Positions 5,809 to 5,898 of a stretch of 5,898 bases of DNA are shown here, one piece after another. The position numbers were made by a program, and so were the translations under genes. Origin of the DNA: a bacterium (GTDB lineage: Bacteria; Patescibacteriota; Minisyncoccia; CAIUEV01; JAHKAQ01); NCBI GenBank assembly GCA_018399475.1, contig JAGYOS010000070.1, positions 1 through 5,898 on the forward strand. Reading direction: 5' to 3'. Position 1 is the stretch's first letter, and the number at the start of each line of letters is the position of its first letter. The notes under the pieces were generated by a model, which was given only the letters and a program-made list of their open reading frames with translations, was not told where the DNA came from and searched no databases.

Positions 5809-5865
5809 TTTTCTAGGGGTCGAAGAGGTACTACGAAGCAAAATAATCCGAAGCCAAAGGCGTAG
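5551..5865 (+). CDS. small GIY-YIG nuclease-family protein (UvrC N-terminal/YhbQ-like)
   Basis: The product is about 104 residues and belongs to the single-domain GIY-YIG family, whose members cut DNA with one metal ion. The two signature strands appear as YTYVL (3-7) and YFGWT (16-20), in place of the canonical GIY and YIG. R26 in the KNLKHRF helix and E62 in FERYLK fit the conserved Arg and Glu of the active site. GSGKAF (68-73) matches the usual end of the domain. Residues from about 80 to the end, including SRGRRGTTKQ, are not typical of the family and are encoded by the right arm of an inverted repeat and by a palindrome. The ATG at 5551 is preferred because MYYTYVLLS is the standard family start; a GTG at 5527 would add eight residues. 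Neither has a good ribosome binding site. It lies 47 bases after tRNA-Asn with no visible promoter of its own. The role is unknown; it may be a homing-like or housekeeping repair nuclease. Confidence 0.85.
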   Translation: MYYTYVLLSSKSHTFYFGWTKNLKHRFNSHNLGKVKSTKPGIPWELVWYGAFSTEKEARDFERYLKTGSGKAFAYKRLLSVALAKDFSRGRRGTTKQNNPKPKA

Positions 5866-5892
5866 GATTATTTTGCGAAGTATACCGACCCC
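5816..5892. repeat. imperfect 77-base palindrome at the end of the nuclease gene
   Basis: The outer arms GGGGTCG (5816-5822) and CGACCCC (5886-5892) pair. The inner arms GCAAAATAATCC (5838-5849) and 5865-5876 pair over 12 perfect bp, and GTA/TAC-type matches with small bulges lie between the two. A small GCC-AAA-GGC hairpin (5853-5861) caps the loop. The nuclease stop codon TAG (5863-5865) sits in the loop. The palindrome therefore codes for the last 16 or so residues of the protein. It has no T-tail, so it is not a standard terminator. Confidence 0.72.
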
Positions 5893-5898
5893 CGGAGC

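Larger units (their letters stand above)
5491..5898 (+). repeat. 14-base direct repeat of the tRNA-Asn 3' end flanking the nuclease cassette
   Basis: CCGACCCCCGGAGC at 5491-5504 (T-stem 3' strand, acceptor 3' strand, discriminator and one more base) recurs exactly at 5885-5898, 394 bases away. The second copy runs into the window end and may continue. The arrangement resembles the duplicated tRNA end left by an element that inserted at a tRNA gene, with 380 bases between the copies. No integrase is present. Confidence 0.75.

Overview
The window is A/T-rich bacterial DNA carrying a compact housekeeping operon, one unrecognised gene and a tRNA-linked nuclease cassette. The primase and principal sigma factor are plainly bacterial. 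The A/T-rich spacers, short heptad repeats, tRNA-Asn without an encoded CCA, small GIY-YIG protein and lysine-rich proteins suggest a Candidate Phyla Radiation (Patescibacteria/Parcubacteria-like) genome. That placement is inference from general style, not from a phylogenetic marker.

Layout. Bases 1-50 are the 5' half of a tRNA-Ser(GGA) on the minus strand, cut by the window edge. Bases 51-314 are a divergent spacer built largely of 7-bp repeats, ending in a probable promoter. Bases 315-4040 hold dnaG (DNA primase) and rpoD (principal sigma factor), three bases apart, which is the dnaG-rpoD core of the macromolecular-synthesis operon without rpsU. The sigma factor carries an extraordinary N-terminal tail: about half of its first 200 residues are Lys or Arg and only one is acidic. 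A strong internal Shine-Dalgarno site and ATG sit exactly where a normal-sized sigma factor would begin. A probable terminator follows at 4093-4134.

Bases 4137-5259 form a self-contained unit: an extended -10 promoter, a leader, a strong AGGAGG site, a 328-residue protein I do not recognise (it looks like a helical-repeat solenoid), and a textbook intrinsic terminator.

Bases 5305-5898 form a second unit. An extended -10 promoter with a leader motif shared with the previous unit is followed by a 13-bp hairpin, a stray copy of the tRNA 5' end, an intact tRNA-Asn(GTT), and a small GIY-YIG nuclease gene. That gene lies between a 21-bp perfect inverted repeat, and a 14-base copy of the tRNA-Asn 3' end recurs exactly at the window end. 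The structure looks like a miniature tRNA-associated element whose only gene is a GIY-YIG nuclease. It is the best candidate here for something undescribed, together with the basic sigma-factor tail.

Functionally, DnaG makes replication primers, the sigma factor directs core RNA polymerase to promoters such as those in this window, and the tRNAs serve translation. The roles of the helical protein and of the nuclease cassette are unknown.
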